Positions 1 through 9,983 of a DNA stretch of 64,000 nt are shown in pieces. Source of the DNA: Ketobacter sp963922875 (GTDB taxonomy: Bacteria > Pseudomonadota > Gammaproteobacteria > Pseudomonadales > Ketobacteraceae). The translations under genes and the position numbers were made by a program. Position 1 is the first letter of the stretch. Each line of letters starts with the position of its first letter. Location: the NCBI GenBank assembly GCA_963922875.1, contig CAWUJH010000009.1:124001-188000 (forward strand), given 5' to 3'. The notes under the pieces were generated by a model. The model had not been told where the DNA came from. It saw only the letters and a list, made by a program, of their open reading frames with translations, and searched no databases.

Positions 1-1
1 T

Positions 2-931
2 GGTATTACTATAGGGCTTAGTGATGCACAGGATGCCAATTCACTAATGAAAAATGCTGATCTTGCCATGTACAGAGCCAAGTCTCAGGGCCGTGATAAC
101 TATAAATTCTTCTCCGATGAAATGAACATGGAACTGACTAAGCAGCTGGCCGTTGAAGGAGAAATACGCCAAGGTTTAGAGCGAGATGAATTTGAACTTT
201 ATTATCAGCCTAAAATTGATCTGGAAAAGGACAGCTTAATTGGTTTTGAAGCCTTAATACGCTGGAACCATCCAACCAAAGGAATTATTTCACCTTTAGA
301 ATTTATCCCCGTTGCTGAAGATTCAGGTCTGATTCTACCTATTGGTGAATGGGTACTAAAAACTGCCTGCGAGCAAATCAAGGAGTTTACGGACAGAGGC
401 ATTTTACAGGAAACCGGACACGTAGCCGTCAATCTCTCTCCAAGGCAATTCCATGACTCAAATTTAGTCACCATTATTCAGGAATTCATTGCAAGATCTC
501 AAATAAAAAGTAACCAATTAGAAATCGAAATCACTGAAAGTTTACTAATGGATAATATGGAATCCACGATTAGCACATTGGAAGCTTTGAAAAAACTTGG
601 TGTCATTCTGGCAATTGACGACTTTGGAACGGGATATTCCTCTTTAAACTACCTTAAACGATTACCCATACACATACTGAAAGTTGATCGTTCTTTTGTC
701 ACTGATATCCCGATAGATAATGACGATATGGAAATTACAGCGGCCGTAATAGCAATGGCCCATAAGCTCGGACTTAAAGTAGTAGCTGAAGGCGTAGAAC
801 AAGAGGCTCAAGCAGCATTCTTAAAAGAAAACAATTGCGATTTTGTACAAGGTTTCTATTACGGACAACCTATGAGTGTGACTGAGCTTTATGCTAATAT
901 TTCAAACAATAAGCAGTGGCGCAAGCTATAA
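2..931 (+). CDS. GGDEF-EAL cyclic-di-GMP phosphodiesterase, 5' end outside window
   Basis: The reading frame is open from base 2, and its first codons give the C-terminal end of a GGDEF domain (MKNADLAMYRAK, then GRDNYKFF), so the gene starts before the window. An EAL domain follows over about 250 residues. Its catalytic set is visible: EALIRWNHP, the asparagine in NLSPRQF, EIEITES, DDFGTGYSS, the lysine in LKVDRSFV, and VAEGVE. The substrate-binding and metal-binding residues of active EAL enzymes are therefore present, so hydrolysis of cyclic-di-GMP to pGpG is likely. Whether the GGDEF half makes cyclic-di-GMP cannot be judged because its active site is missing. The protein ends 20 bp from the stop of the convergent acyltransferase gene. 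Sensor domains upstream are unknown. Confidence 0.93.
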   Translation, partial: GITIGLSDAQDANSLMKNADLAMYRAKSQGRDNYKFFSDEMNMELTKQLAVEGEIRQGLERDEFELYYQPKIDLEKDSLIGFEALIRWNHPTKGIISPLEFIPVAEDSGLILPIGEWVLKTACEQIKEFTDRGILQETGHVAVNLSPRQFHDSNLVTIIQEFIARSQIKSNQLEIEITESLLMDNMESTISTLEALKKLGVILAIDDFGTGYSSLNYLKRLPIHILKVDRSFVTDIPIDNDDMEITAAVIAMAHKLGLKVVAEGVEQEAQAAFLKENNCDFVQGFYYGQPMSVTELYANISNNKQWRKL

Positions 932-951
932 CCTAAAATAGCCTCGGACAA

Positions 952-1797
952 TTACAATTTATTGATAATTTTACGCAACAGGCCAGGTCGATGATCATGC
1001 TCTCGCTTTACCATAAGATCGCCAATTAGATCTTGTATTGAAAACGAAACTTTCTCCCTTAACTTCAGCAGAGCTTCCTGGTCATTTTCTTTGCCCGCAT
1101 AAGAGCTGACATCAATTTCTTTACCCAGCGAAAAGTAAAATGGCTCAGGACGAGGTATAACTGATAGTCCGATTCCTCGAGTAATCGGCATTATTAAATC
1201 ACCTCCACGAAGTATACTGTCTTTTTTCAGTAACCCAGCTTTGTTTAGCAATCCGCCGAGCGGAGAACGTTTAATATCTTCGGCGTCTAACAGTATATCG
1301 TACATATCGTCAGGGCCTACGGACGCAAATGGAAGAATATTATAACCATGCTCAATCGCCATTCGGCAAAATCCTGTTCGTTGTTTCCAGGTTAACTGGT
1401 ATTGTTCACCTTTGCGTTTGCTAACCTCCCGCGCGCCACCAGGAAATACCAAAACATGCTCGCCATTTTCCATTAACCGAGCACAATTTTCGCGAGTACC
1501 CTCAACACTTCCGATCTGGTCTAGCATTGAACGCCACACAGGTACTTTATAATGAGCATGATCAGCTAGACTGCGAACCAATACACCAGTTTCTTTATAG
1601 AGTTGGGCAATTAGTAGAGGAACATCAATCACTCCATATATGGTGTGATTACCTACCATAAGTGTAGGTTTATGGGGATCAAAATTTTCCAGATTGTAAA
1701 AAGTTGGGCTGAAATAGAACCGGTGAGGAGATGTTAGTAGCCAAAGTTGTTCGGCACTTAGCATTTGGGTATCGAAAGGTTTATGCTGGTAACTCAT
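952..1797 (-). CDS. lysophospholipid/diacylglycerol acyltransferase-like protein
   Basis: A 281-residue protein of the PlsC-like acyltransferase superfamily, closest in feel to the MGAT/TMEM68-like branch. It has a block I motif with NH followed by an aspartate (NHTIYGVID, near residue 50), a block III-like FPGGAREV, and a hydrophobic run with LPFASVGPDDMYDI. The NH-to-D spacing is longer than the classic HX4D, so the exact substrate should not be assumed. It probably transfers acyl chains to a lipid at the membrane. The ATG at 1797 is preceded by a TTGAGGA element. It reads in the same direction as the TCA operon but lies beyond that operon's terminator, so it is probably expressed separately. 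Confidence 0.75.
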   Translation of the reverse strand: MSYQHKPFDTQMLSAEQLWLLTSPHRFYFSPTFYNLENFDPHKPTLMVGNHTIYGVIDVPLLIAQLYKETGVLVRSLADHAHYKVPVWRSMLDQIGSVEGTRENCARLMENGEHVLVFPGGAREVSKRKGEQYQLTWKQRTGFCRMAIEHGYNILPFASVGPDDMYDILLDAEDIKRSPLGGLLNKAGLLKKDSILRGGDLIMPITRGIGLSVIPRPEPFYFSLGKEIDVSSYAGKENDQEALLKLREKVSFSIQDLIGDLMVKREHDHRPGLLRKIINKL

Positions 1798-1810
1798 ACC
1801 GAATTAGTCC

Positions 1811-1847
1811 TCAAAAAAGCTGGCAATATGTAGTTTATTGCCAGCTT
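1811..1847 (-). terminator. Rho-independent terminator after sucD
   Basis: Read on the minus strand, an 11-bp perfect stem (AAGCTGGCAAT with ATTGCCAGCTT) and a 9-base loop are followed by a run of six T. It begins about 20 bp after the sucD stop codon and closes the sdh-suc transcript. Confidence 0.93.
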
Positions 1848-1866
1848 GATTTGAAAACAATAACTA

Positions 1867-2739
1867 TTACCAGCCGGTAAGTTCCTTCAAAGCCAGCCCC
1901 ATCTCTGATGGGTTTCGTACTGTTTTTACACCGGCTTCCTGCAGAGCGGCAAACTTATCGTCAGCGGTACCTTTGCCGCCAGCAATAATTGCCCCTGCAT
2001 GTCCCATGCGCTTTCCTGGCGGTGCGGTAACACCGGCAATATAAGACACTACTGGCTTGGTTACGTTGTTCTTTATAAATTCAGCCGCCTCTTCTTCCGC
2101 TGTGCCGCCAATTTCACCAACCATGATAATGGCTTCCGTTTGCTCATCTTCCTGCAGCAGCGCTAGCGCATCAATGAATGTTGTGCCTGGAATTGGGTCA
2201 CCACCAATGCCGATACAGGTACTCTGGCCAAAGCCCAAAGCTGTAGTTTGATTTACAGCTTCATAGGTTAGAGTACCTGACCGAGACACGATACCAACTT
2301 TACCTTTTTGGTGAATATGGCCAGGCATTATGCCAATTTTACATTCACCAGGTGTAATAACACCGGGACAATTCGGGCCAATCAAGCGCAATCCTTTCTG
2401 GGTGACATACTCTTTCACATAAAGCATATCAAGCACCGGAATGCCTTCAGTGATACAAACGATTAGGGGGATTCCAGCATCGGCCGCCTCAAGGATGGAA
2501 TCCTTACAAAATGCTGCAGGCACGTAAATTACTGTGGCATCACAATCGGTCGCCGCTTTGGCTTCTGCAACAGTATTGAAAACCGGTAAATCAAGATGTG
2601 TAGTACCGCCTTTGCCCGGCGTTACTCCACCCACCATTTTTGTACCATATTCAATGGCCTGGGTACTGTGTAAAGTTCCCTGTGCTCCGGTAAAGCCCTG
2701 ACAGATTACTTTGGTATCTTTATTAATTAAAACGCTCAT
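1867..2739 (-). CDS. sucD: succinyl-CoA synthetase alpha subunit
   Basis: A 290-residue protein, essentially full length for the family. It forms the alpha half of the TCA-cycle enzyme that converts succinyl-CoA to succinate with formation of ATP or GTP. The N-terminal Rossmann CoA-binding region contains QGFTGAQGTLH. The active-site histidine that is transiently phosphorylated is His247 in KRMGHAGAI, and GIGGDPIPG is also present. The start lies 2 bp after the sucC stop, so the two subunits are translationally coupled. It is the last gene of the sdh-suc operon, with a strong terminator directly behind it. Confidence 0.98.
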   Translation of the reverse strand: MSVLINKDTKVICQGFTGAQGTLHSTQAIEYGTKMVGGVTPGKGGTTHLDLPVFNTVAEAKAATDCDATVIYVPAAFCKDSILEAADAGIPLIVCITEGIPVLDMLYVKEYVTQKGLRLIGPNCPGVITPGECKIGIMPGHIHQKGKVGIVSRSGTLTYEAVNQTTALGFGQSTCIGIGGDPIPGTTFIDALALLQEDEQTEAIIMVGEIGGTAEEEAAEFIKNNVTKPVVSYIAGVTAPPGKRMGHAGAIIAGGKGTADDKFAALQEAGVKTVRNPSEMGLALKELTGW

Positions 2740-2741
2740 GT

Positions 2742-3905
2742 CTACCCTCGCACTGCTGCTACAACTTTTTCAGCTGCATCGTTGAAACCAGTAGCGGCAA
2801 TGATATTCATGCCACTTTCAGAAAGGATCTTTGCACCCAAATCGGCATTGTTACCTTCCAGCCTTACTATTACTGGAATAGTCACACCCACCTCCTGAAC
2901 TGCACCGATAACCCCTTCAGCAATTAAATCACAACGCACTATGCCGCCAAAAATGTTAACCAGTACGGCTTGCACGCTGTCATCAGAAAGAATAATTTTA
3001 AATGCTTCTGTTACCCGTTCCTTAGTTGCACCGCCACCGACATCCAAGAAGTTAGCTGGTTGACCGCCCTTCAATTTTATTATGTCCATAGTGGCCATGG
3101 CCAGTCCGGCGCCATTAACTAAGCATCCGATATTACCTTCAAGTGCTACATAATTAAGATCCCACTCGGCGGCTAAACGTTCACGCTCATCTTCTTGGCT
3201 GGGATCATACATTTCTGCTAGATCTGAATGTCGTAAAACAGCATTTCCATCAACCACAAGTTTGGCATCGAGACAATGTAAATTGCCTTCTGTGGTAACT
3301 ACCAAAGGGTTCACTTCTATAAGCGAAATATCTTTCTCTTCGAACAGTTTTGCCAAGCCCATAAATATCTTAGTGAATTGCTTAACCTGATCGTTGGTTA
3401 AGCCAAGCTTGTAACCAAGGTTACGGGCCTGATAGGGTTGCGCGCCGATTAACGGATCAATTTCAGCTTTAAGGATTTTTTCTGGTGTTTCTTCAGCAAC
3501 TTTTTCAATTTCCACACCACCTTCAGTGGAAGCCATAAAGACCACTCGTCTACTCGCGCGATCAACAACCGCACCAAGATAGAGTTCCTGGGAAATATCG
3601 GTGCAAGCCTCAACCAATATTTTATTGACTGGCTGCCCTTTAGCGTCTGTTTGATATGTGACTAAACGGGTGCCTAGTTGCTGCTTTGCGAACTCTATGA
3701 TTTCTTCCTTAGAGCTGACCAATTTCACCCCACCGGCCTTACCGCGACCACCAGCATGTACTTGTGCTTTGACGACCCAGCGGTCTCCGCCTATTATTTC
3801 AGTTGCTGCTGCAGCCTCTTTTGGAGTGCTGGCAGCAACTCCCTTGGACACTGGCAGACCATACTGAGCGAACAGTTGTTTGCCTTGATATTCATGTAAA
3901 TTCAT
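2742..3905 (-). CDS. sucC: succinyl-CoA synthetase beta subunit
   Basis: A 387-residue protein beginning MNLHEYQGKQLF, the usual start of the family. An ATP-grasp domain fills the first half (KAQVHAGGRGKAGGVK near residue 46, IEVNPLVV near 195). A C-terminal CoA-ligase flavodoxin-like domain contains NIFGGIVRCD. It binds the nucleotide and succinate and works with SucD. It follows lpd with a 158-bp gap that holds a small hairpin, and is coupled to sucD. Confidence 0.98.
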   Translation of the reverse strand: MNLHEYQGKQLFAQYGLPVSKGVAASTPKEAAAATEIIGGDRWVVKAQVHAGGRGKAGGVKLVSSKEEIIEFAKQQLGTRLVTYQTDAKGQPVNKILVEACTDISQELYLGAVVDRASRRVVFMASTEGGVEIEKVAEETPEKILKAEIDPLIGAQPYQARNLGYKLGLTNDQVKQFTKIFMGLAKLFEEKDISLIEVNPLVVTTEGNLHCLDAKLVVDGNAVLRHSDLAEMYDPSQEDERERLAAEWDLNYVALEGNIGCLVNGAGLAMATMDIIKLKGGQPANFLDVGGGATKERVTEAFKIILSDDSVQAVLVNIFGGIVRCDLIAEGVIGAVQEVGVTIPVIVRLEGNNADLGAKILSESGMNIIAATGFNDAAEKVVAAVRG

Positions 3906-4035
3906 CAGCTCACCATTGATCTAGTCTTGAAGTGGACAATATCCACGTTAAACGTCCAAAATGCGGTCAACCCCTGAACGCATTCTCTTGTGCAATTCAC
4001 TTAATTTGAGTCGAAAAATTAGCGGTGAATTACGG

Positions 4036-4059
4036 GGCAGGGTTTTATTCAAACCCGCC
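4036..4059 (-). other. hairpin between lpd and sucC
   Basis: In the 158-bp lpd-sucC gap there is an imperfect stem of nine pairs with one bulge (GGC-A-GGGTTT with AAACCC-GCC, loop of five). It begins 4 bp past the lpd stop and has no T run, so a full terminator is unlikely. It may stabilise or process the polycistronic RNA, as is common between genes of unequal dosage. Confidence 0.4.
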
Positions 4060-4063
4060 AAAG

Positions 4064-5503
4064 CTATTTCTTTCTTTTGCGTTTCGCAGAGTGAATGGCT
4101 TTACCGTCTACATCGAGGCAAGCTTCATGAAACACTTCTGACAAGCCCGGATGAGCAAACACCATCATTTGCAGATCTTCAGTGCTTGCCCCAAACTCCA
4201 TGGCAATAATTGCCTGCATAATAATTTCTGATGCCTGCGGTCCTACTATGTGAACGCCGAGCACCCGATCTGTCTCGGATTGAGAGATAACTTTAACGAA
4301 ACCTGCTGTCTCATTGGCTGCTGCGGCTCGGCCATTGGCAGCAAAGGAAAAGGTACCGACTTTGTAATTTTCTGCATTGGCTTTCGCTTGTTCTTCCGTC
4401 ATTCCAGCCCAGGCAACTTCAGGGTGGGTGTAGACGACAGAAGGAATACAATCGTAATTAATTGCCGCTTTATGACCTGAAATTATCTCGGCCACCATGA
4501 CACCTTCTTCTGTAGCCTTATGAGCTAAGGCGGGGCCGCGGACAATATCACCGATGGCATAAACCCCTGGCACGTCGGTGGCACAATATTGATTAACAAA
4601 TACGAAGCCTCGCTCATCCAGATTTACACCGCTGTCGGCACTGAATAAATCTTGCGTATAAGGACGTCGCCCCACCGCTACGATCAACTTGTCGACTTCA
4701 ACACTTTGATCACCTTTTTCATCTGTGTATTCTAGAATAACTTTGTTTTTGTCAATCTTAGTGCCAGTCACTCGTGCAGTAAGACGGATGTCGAGACCTT
4801 GCTTGGACAGATTTTTCATTAATTCTTTGGCGACTTGCTTGTCCACCATTGGCAAGAATGTATCCATTGCCTCCAGGACAATTACTTCAGAACCTAATCG
4901 TTGCCAGACACTACCGAGTTCAAGCCCTATAATTCCCGCGCCAATAACACCTAGGCGTTTTGGCACAGAGGTAAACTCCAGTGCGCCAGAATTATCTACT
5001 ACCATATCTTCATGAAGCGGAGCCATGGGTAATGCGATAGGCTCTGATCCGGAGGCGAGAATTACATTTTCGGCTTGCAGCGTTTCGGGTTCACCCTCAT
5101 GCGGCGTAAATTCGACTTGTTTGCCCTGCAGCAATTTACCACGACCCTGTAACCAGGTGACACCATTGGCTTTGAGCAGCATTGCAACACCATCAGTTTG
5201 CTTTTTAACAATGTCATCTTTACGTTTGATCATGTTAGGGACATTCATCTTAACGCTTTTAGCTTCAATACCATGTATCTCAAACCCTTCTGTTGCTTCA
5301 TGGTATTTCCAAGAAGAATCCAAAAGCGCCTTCGAAGGAATACAGCCGACATTAGCGCAAGTCCCGCCTAACGAAGGGTTACCATTTTTATTGATGTACA
5401 TATCAATACATGCGGTATTTAGACCCATATGAGCGGCTTTTATGGCAGCAGCATAGCCCCCTGGACCGCCTCCTATAACTACAACATCGAACGATTTTGA
5501 CAT
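4064..5503 (-). CDS. lpd: dihydrolipoamide dehydrogenase (E3)
   Basis: A 479-residue FAD flavoprotein that reoxidises the dihydrolipoyl arm of SucB and passes electrons to NAD. The N-terminal FAD site is GGGPGGYAAA. The redox-active disulfide is C49/C54 in GGTCANVGC. The NAD-binding glycine motif is VIGAGIIGLELG, the second FAD motif is AIGDIVRGPALAHKA, and the C-terminal active-site histidine lies in FAHPGLSE. The last residues are a run of lysine and arginine. Its place between sucB and sucC matches the lpdG position of Pseudomonas-type operons, which suggests dedication to 2-oxoglutarate dehydrogenase. Confidence 0.97.
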   Translation of the reverse strand: MSKSFDVVVIGGGPGGYAAAIKAAHMGLNTACIDMYINKNGNPSLGGTCANVGCIPSKALLDSSWKYHEATEGFEIHGIEAKSVKMNVPNMIKRKDDIVKKQTDGVAMLLKANGVTWLQGRGKLLQGKQVEFTPHEGEPETLQAENVILASGSEPIALPMAPLHEDMVVDNSGALEFTSVPKRLGVIGAGIIGLELGSVWQRLGSEVIVLEAMDTFLPMVDKQVAKELMKNLSKQGLDIRLTARVTGTKIDKNKVILEYTDEKGDQSVEVDKLIVAVGRRPYTQDLFSADSGVNLDERGFVFVNQYCATDVPGVYAIGDIVRGPALAHKATEEGVMVAEIISGHKAAINYDCIPSVVYTHPEVAWAGMTEEQAKANAENYKVGTFSFAANGRAAAANETAGFVKVISQSETDRVLGVHIVGPQASEIIMQAIIAMEFGASTEDLQMMVFAHPGLSEVFHEACLDVDGKAIHSAKRKRKK

Positions 5504-5560
5504 GTGTATATCCTGTTTTCCAAAGCTTCGTCAGCAAGCAATTATATGCATTCTTAAAAT

Positions 5561-6811
5561 TTAAATGTCGAGCAGTAAACGCGCCGGATCTTCAAGCAGG
5601 TCTTTAATCGAAACCAGAAACTGCACCGCTTCTTTCCCGTCAATCAAACGATGATCATAAGATACGGCTAGATACATCATTGGCAGTATGACCACTTGTC
5701 CGTTAACGGCCATAGGTCGCTCCTGAATTTTGTGCATTCCCAAAATAGCTGTTTGCGGCGGATTAAGAATGGGGGTCGACCACAATGAACCGAAAACACC
5801 ACCGTTAGAAATTGTAAATGTACCACCGGTCATATCTTCCAGTGACAACTTACCGGCCTGAGCCTTTTTACCGAACTCAACTATTTTACCTTCTACCTCG
5901 GCGAATCCCATATTGTCAGTATCTCTGAGAATAGGAACAACCAAGCCTCGATCTGATGATACAGCGACACCAATATCATAGTAACCGTGATAAACAATAT
6001 CATTACCGTCGATAGAAGCATTCACTGATGGATATTTTTTCAACGATTCAACCGCTGCGCGAACAAAGAAAGACATAAAGCCAAGCCGATGACCGTGGGC
6101 TTTTTCGAACATATCCTTGTAGTTCTTCCGCATATCCATAACAGGTTTCATGTTGACTTCATTAAAGGTGGTCAACATGGCAGCATTTTGTTGCGCCGAT
6201 ACCAGTCTTTCCGCAACGCGCGCACGTAGACGAGTCATTGGAACGCGACGTTCTTCGCGCTCACCGAAATCAACGTTAGAAGCGCCTGGAGGCATCCCTT
6301 TAGCCTCAGCTTTTGGTGCACTACTCTCTTTGGCTTTTGTCGTTTCCGCTTTAGCCGAACCGCCTTTAAGATGGTTCAACACATCTTCTTTGGTGATTCT
6401 ACCGCCTTTGCCGGTGCCATTAATTGCACTGGGATCGAGGTTGTTCTCAGCGATAAGCTTACGTACTGCAGGTCCCCAAGTATCTTCAACTTTTTCGGTC
6501 TCGGTAGCATCAGCACTGGAACTGGATTTGTCTTCTGGTTCACTCTTGCTATTTTCGGCTCCGCTAGCGGCTCCGGCCTGCTCCAAATAACCAACAAGTT
6601 CCTGGCTGAGAACAGTTTCGCCTTCTTCTTTAATAATTTTACCCACAACGCCATCATGTGGCGCGACAACTTCTAGTACTACTTTGTCAGTCTCAATGTC
6701 TACCAAAAGCTCATCTCGGCTAACGCTTTCTCCTGGTTTTTTGTGCCAGGTTGCAACGGTACCATCCGCAACGGCTTCAGGAAATTGTGGGGCTTTGATT
6801 TCAGTGGTCAT
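5561..6811 (-). CDS. sucB: dihydrolipoyl succinyltransferase (E2 of 2-oxoglutarate dehydrogenase)
   Basis: A 416-residue E2 with a single lipoyl domain (residues 1-78, lipoyl Lys43 in IETDKVVLEV). An Ala/Glu/Ser-rich linker follows, then a peripheral subunit-binding domain near residues 112-148 (AVRKLIAENNLD) and a C-terminal catalytic domain. The catalytic pair is His387 and Asp391 in YDHRLIDG. It forms the core of the complex and transfers succinyl groups to CoA. It sits 49 bp after sucA and 57 bp before lpd in the same transcript. Confidence 0.97.
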   Translation of the reverse strand: MTTEIKAPQFPEAVADGTVATWHKKPGESVSRDELLVDIETDKVVLEVVAPHDGVVGKIIKEEGETVLSQELVGYLEQAGAASGAENSKSEPEDKSSSSADATETEKVEDTWGPAVRKLIAENNLDPSAINGTGKGGRITKEDVLNHLKGGSAKAETTKAKESSAPKAEAKGMPPGASNVDFGEREERRVPMTRLRARVAERLVSAQQNAAMLTTFNEVNMKPVMDMRKNYKDMFEKAHGHRLGFMSFFVRAAVESLKKYPSVNASIDGNDIVYHGYYDIGVAVSSDRGLVVPILRDTDNMGFAEVEGKIVEFGKKAQAGKLSLEDMTGGTFTISNGGVFGSLWSTPILNPPQTAILGMHKIQERPMAVNGQVVILPMMYLAVSYDHRLIDGKEAVQFLVSIKDLLEDPARLLLDI

Positions 6812-6860
6812 TTGAGTTCCTTATTTCGCCTCAATTTCAACTATCGTTTGCTATCCAACG

Positions 6861-9695
6861 CTACAGGGTGAATGCCGCGTCTACCAATTTTGCTTGCTCT
6901 TCAAGATGTAAAGCCATAGAACCTGCCGCAGGAGCGGCCGAACCACTCCTGCCTGCGTACTGGAGGTGCAACTTAGGAAACAAGCTATGGATCACATGAT
7001 TCAAGTGGTGCTGGCTACAATACCAAGCTCCTTGATTCATTGGTTCCTCTTGACACCAAATGGCCGTTTTAACCTTCTTATACTGCGCAAGCATCTCCTT
7101 TAACTCTACTTCAGGAAAAGGGTACAGCTGTTCAATTCTTAGAATAAGCGTGTTTTCAATTTCGTGCTGAGCTCGATATTCAAATAGATCGAAATACACT
7201 TTTCCGCTGCACATAACCACCCGCTCAATCTTCTTGGGATCGTGCTCCCAAGTGTCATCAAGCACTACTTTGAAATGGCCATCCGTCAACTCATCCAAAG
7301 AAGACTTCGCCAGTTTATGGCGCAATAAACTTTTCGGTGACATTACGATCAGGGGTTTGCGCAGCGGCCGGATCGCCTGCCGTCTTAACATGTGGAAGAC
7401 TTGCGCTGGCGTCGACGGAACGCATACCTGAATATTATGTTCAGCACACAGCTGCAGGAATCGTTCCAGTCTAGCAGATGAATGTTCAGGTCCCTGCCCT
7501 TCGTAACCGTGTGGCAACAACATGGTTAAACCACAAAGTCGCATCCATTTATGTTCACCAGAAGAAATAAACTGATCGATGACCACCTGTGCGCCATTAG
7601 CGAAATCACCAAATTGAGCTTCCCAAACCACTAGACCAGTGGGATCAGTGGTAGCGTAGCCATACTCGAAAGCAAGCACGGCTTCTTCTGACAACAACGA
7701 ATCATAAAGGCTGAAGCGAACTTTCTTACTCTGGCTAATTGCCTTCAACGGTGTAAATGTTCCAGGGCTTTTCTGATTATGGATAACCGCATGGCGGTGA
7801 GAAAAGGTACCCCGCCCAACATCTTGCCCGGTAATCCGCACCGGATATCCTTCATGTAGCAAGGATGCATAGGCCATGGTTTCCGCAAAGCCCCAATCGA
7901 TGGACAATGCACCCGCCGCCATTTTACGACGATCTTCGAGGATTTTGGCCACTTGACGCTGAACCACAATACCTTCTGGAATATCATCGAGTTTATGGGC
8001 CAGTTCCTGCAGCATTTTCAACTCGATCCCCGTGGCACAATAAGGGTCATAATCATGACCAATATAGGGAGTCCAATCGACAAAAAGCTCGCTATTGGGT
8101 TTTTTAACCAAGGATTTGACCACATGGCGACCGTTATCCAGTTCGCTACGGTATTCATCCATCATTGCTTGGACATCACTTTCAGTAAAGACGCCATCGT
8201 CCACTAATCGCTTCGAGTAGATTTCTCGCGGATTCTTCTTTTTCCGAATCACTGAGTACATCATCGGTTGAGTAATAGAAGGCTCATCCGCTTCGTTATG
8301 GCCTCGAGCTCGATAGCAGACTAGATCGATAACCACGTCTTTCTTAAACTGTTGACGAAAATCAATTGCCATTTGGGTTACAAACAGTACTGCTTCTGGA
8401 TCATCACCATTAACATGAAAGATGGGTGCTTGAACCATCTTTGCAACGTCGGTGCAATACTCGGTAGAACGAGCGTCATGACGGTTACTGGTGGTGAAGC
8501 CCACTTGGTTGTTAATAATGATGTGAACGGTGCCGCCGGTTAAGTAACCCCGTGTCTGTGACATCTGGAAGGTTTCCATTACCACGCCTTGACCTGCGAA
8601 TGCAGCATCACCATGGATCAAAACAGGAACGACTAGGTCCCCTTTTTTATCTTTGCGGCGGTCTTGACGGGCTCGTACTGAGCCTTCAACAACCGGTGAA
8701 GCGATTTCTAAGTGAGAAGGGTTAAACGCCAGTGCCAAATGAACTTCGCCACCCGGTGTCATTACGTTTGAAGAGAAGCCTTGATGATATTTAACATCAC
8801 CTGAACCCATTTCGATTTTATGGCGACCCTCGAATTCATTAAACAACTCGGCGGGATTTTTCCCTAAAATGTTAATAAGTACATTCAAGCGGCCCCGGTG
8901 CGCCATGCCAATGACCAGCTCTTTAGCACCATAACTGCCGGCACGTTGAATTATTTCATCAACGCAAGGAATTAGACTCTCGCCACCTTCTAGACCGAAG
9001 CGTTTAGTGCCCGGATATTTGGTGGCCAACATTCGTTCTAAACCTTCTGCAGCGATGAGTCGCTCCAGAAGATGTGACTTAACTTCCCGGCTGTAATTAG
9101 GGTGTGAGCGTACACTTTCCATGCGTTGTTGAATCCAGCGTTTTTCCGCAGTATCAACAATATGCATATACTCAACACCAACACTCGAGCAATAGGTTTT
9201 TTCCAAAGCCTCAATCATTTCTTTTAGTGGCGCTTCTTCTTTGCCAAGAAATAAATTGCCCGTTTGGAATGTAGTGTCGAGATCGGCGGCAGAAAGCCCG
9301 TGATGGGATAGTTCTAAATCAGGAACCGGTTCACGCTCCATTATACCAAGGGGGTCGAGGTTGGCTTTTTGATGTCCTCGCACTCGGTATCCGGCAATGA
9401 TCTGTAAAACTTTAACCTGTTTCTTTTCATGACCTGAAGAAACACTGCTAACGGATAATTTTTGGACCCTGTTTTTATTTTTGGCGAGGTAAAGAAAGTG
9501 TTCTTTTATCGTGGAATGTGGTACGTCGTTTTCAGTACCATTGACGCGAGGGAGCTTGTCAAAATTGTCGCGCCATTGATCGGGCACTGAGTTGGGGTCT
9601 TGTAAATAAGCCTCGTACAACTCTTCGACATAAGTAGCATTCGAACCAGAAAGGTGCGACGTACTCCACTGCCGATACATCAAACTATCATCCAT
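6861..9695 (-). CDS. sucA: 2-oxoglutarate dehydrogenase E1 component
   Basis: A 944-residue thiamine-diphosphate enzyme that decarboxylates 2-oxoglutarate and succinylates the SucB lipoyl arm. Length and order match the family: an N-terminal segment with the LYRQW-like MYRQWSTSHLSG, the GMAHRGRLNVL block, the thiamine/Mg region GDAAFAGQG, RARGHNEADEPSITQP, and the transketolase C-terminal part with LLPHGYEGQGPEHSSARLE. The 332-bp gap on its 5' side carries palindromes and a hairpin. sucA may therefore have its own promoter or be separately controlled from sdhCDAB. Confidence 0.97.
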   Translation of the reverse strand: MDDSLMYRQWSTSHLSGSNATYVEELYEAYLQDPNSVPDQWRDNFDKLPRVNGTENDVPHSTIKEHFLYLAKNKNRVQKLSVSSVSSGHEKKQVKVLQIIAGYRVRGHQKANLDPLGIMEREPVPDLELSHHGLSAADLDTTFQTGNLFLGKEEAPLKEMIEALEKTYCSSVGVEYMHIVDTAEKRWIQQRMESVRSHPNYSREVKSHLLERLIAAEGLERMLATKYPGTKRFGLEGGESLIPCVDEIIQRAGSYGAKELVIGMAHRGRLNVLINILGKNPAELFNEFEGRHKIEMGSGDVKYHQGFSSNVMTPGGEVHLALAFNPSHLEIASPVVEGSVRARQDRRKDKKGDLVVPVLIHGDAAFAGQGVVMETFQMSQTRGYLTGGTVHIIINNQVGFTTSNRHDARSTEYCTDVAKMVQAPIFHVNGDDPEAVLFVTQMAIDFRQQFKKDVVIDLVCYRARGHNEADEPSITQPMMYSVIRKKKNPREIYSKRLVDDGVFTESDVQAMMDEYRSELDNGRHVVKSLVKKPNSELFVDWTPYIGHDYDPYCATGIELKMLQELAHKLDDIPEGIVVQRQVAKILEDRRKMAAGALSIDWGFAETMAYASLLHEGYPVRITGQDVGRGTFSHRHAVIHNQKSPGTFTPLKAISQSKKVRFSLYDSLLSEEAVLAFEYGYATTDPTGLVVWEAQFGDFANGAQVVIDQFISSGEHKWMRLCGLTMLLPHGYEGQGPEHSSARLERFLQLCAEHNIQVCVPSTPAQVFHMLRRQAIRPLRKPLIVMSPKSLLRHKLAKSSLDELTDGHFKVVLDDTWEHDPKKIERVVMCSGKVYFDLFEYRAQHEIENTLILRIEQLYPFPEVELKEMLAQYKKVKTAIWCQEEPMNQGAWYCSQHHLNHVIHSLFPKLHLQYAGRSGSAAPAAGSMALHLEEQAKLVDAAFTL

Positions 9696-9830
9696 TACAG
9701 ATCACCGTGTCGAATAGGACACTATCTGCAAAAACGCGATCAGCGAGTGACACCTGAGCACATGTTAGGTTTGCGACTGGCAGGTAAGCCAAATGCGCTT
9801 CCAGATAGTTCGGTTTTACCGATAGCCCTA

Positions 9831-9847
9831 AGGTTAATAATTAACCT
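9831..9847. promoter_or_regulatory. 17-bp palindrome upstream of sucA
   Basis: AGGTTAAT-A-ATTAACCT is a perfect 8-1-8 palindrome, 136 bp before the sucA start codon. The shape fits a dimeric repressor or activator operator. No regulator is identified. Confidence 0.4.
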
Positions 9848-9953
9848 GCAACCGCTTTTTGGGCGGTGCAAGGAAACCGAGAGATTGCACCAAGATTTTA
9901 GTTATTAGTACAACTCAAAATTCCCAACATCAAGTGTAGCTTCTTTTGATGGC

Positions 9954-9983
9954 GCCACCCTAGGTTTACCAACCCGGGGTGGC
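9954..9983 (-). other. two-tier hairpin after sdhB
   Basis: Outer stem GCCACCC/GGGTGGC (7 bp), inner stem GGTT/AACC, and a 4-base loop. It lies about 45 bp past the sdhB stop in the direction of transcription, with no T run behind it. It is more likely a stability or processing element, or an attenuator, than a plain terminator. Confidence 0.5.
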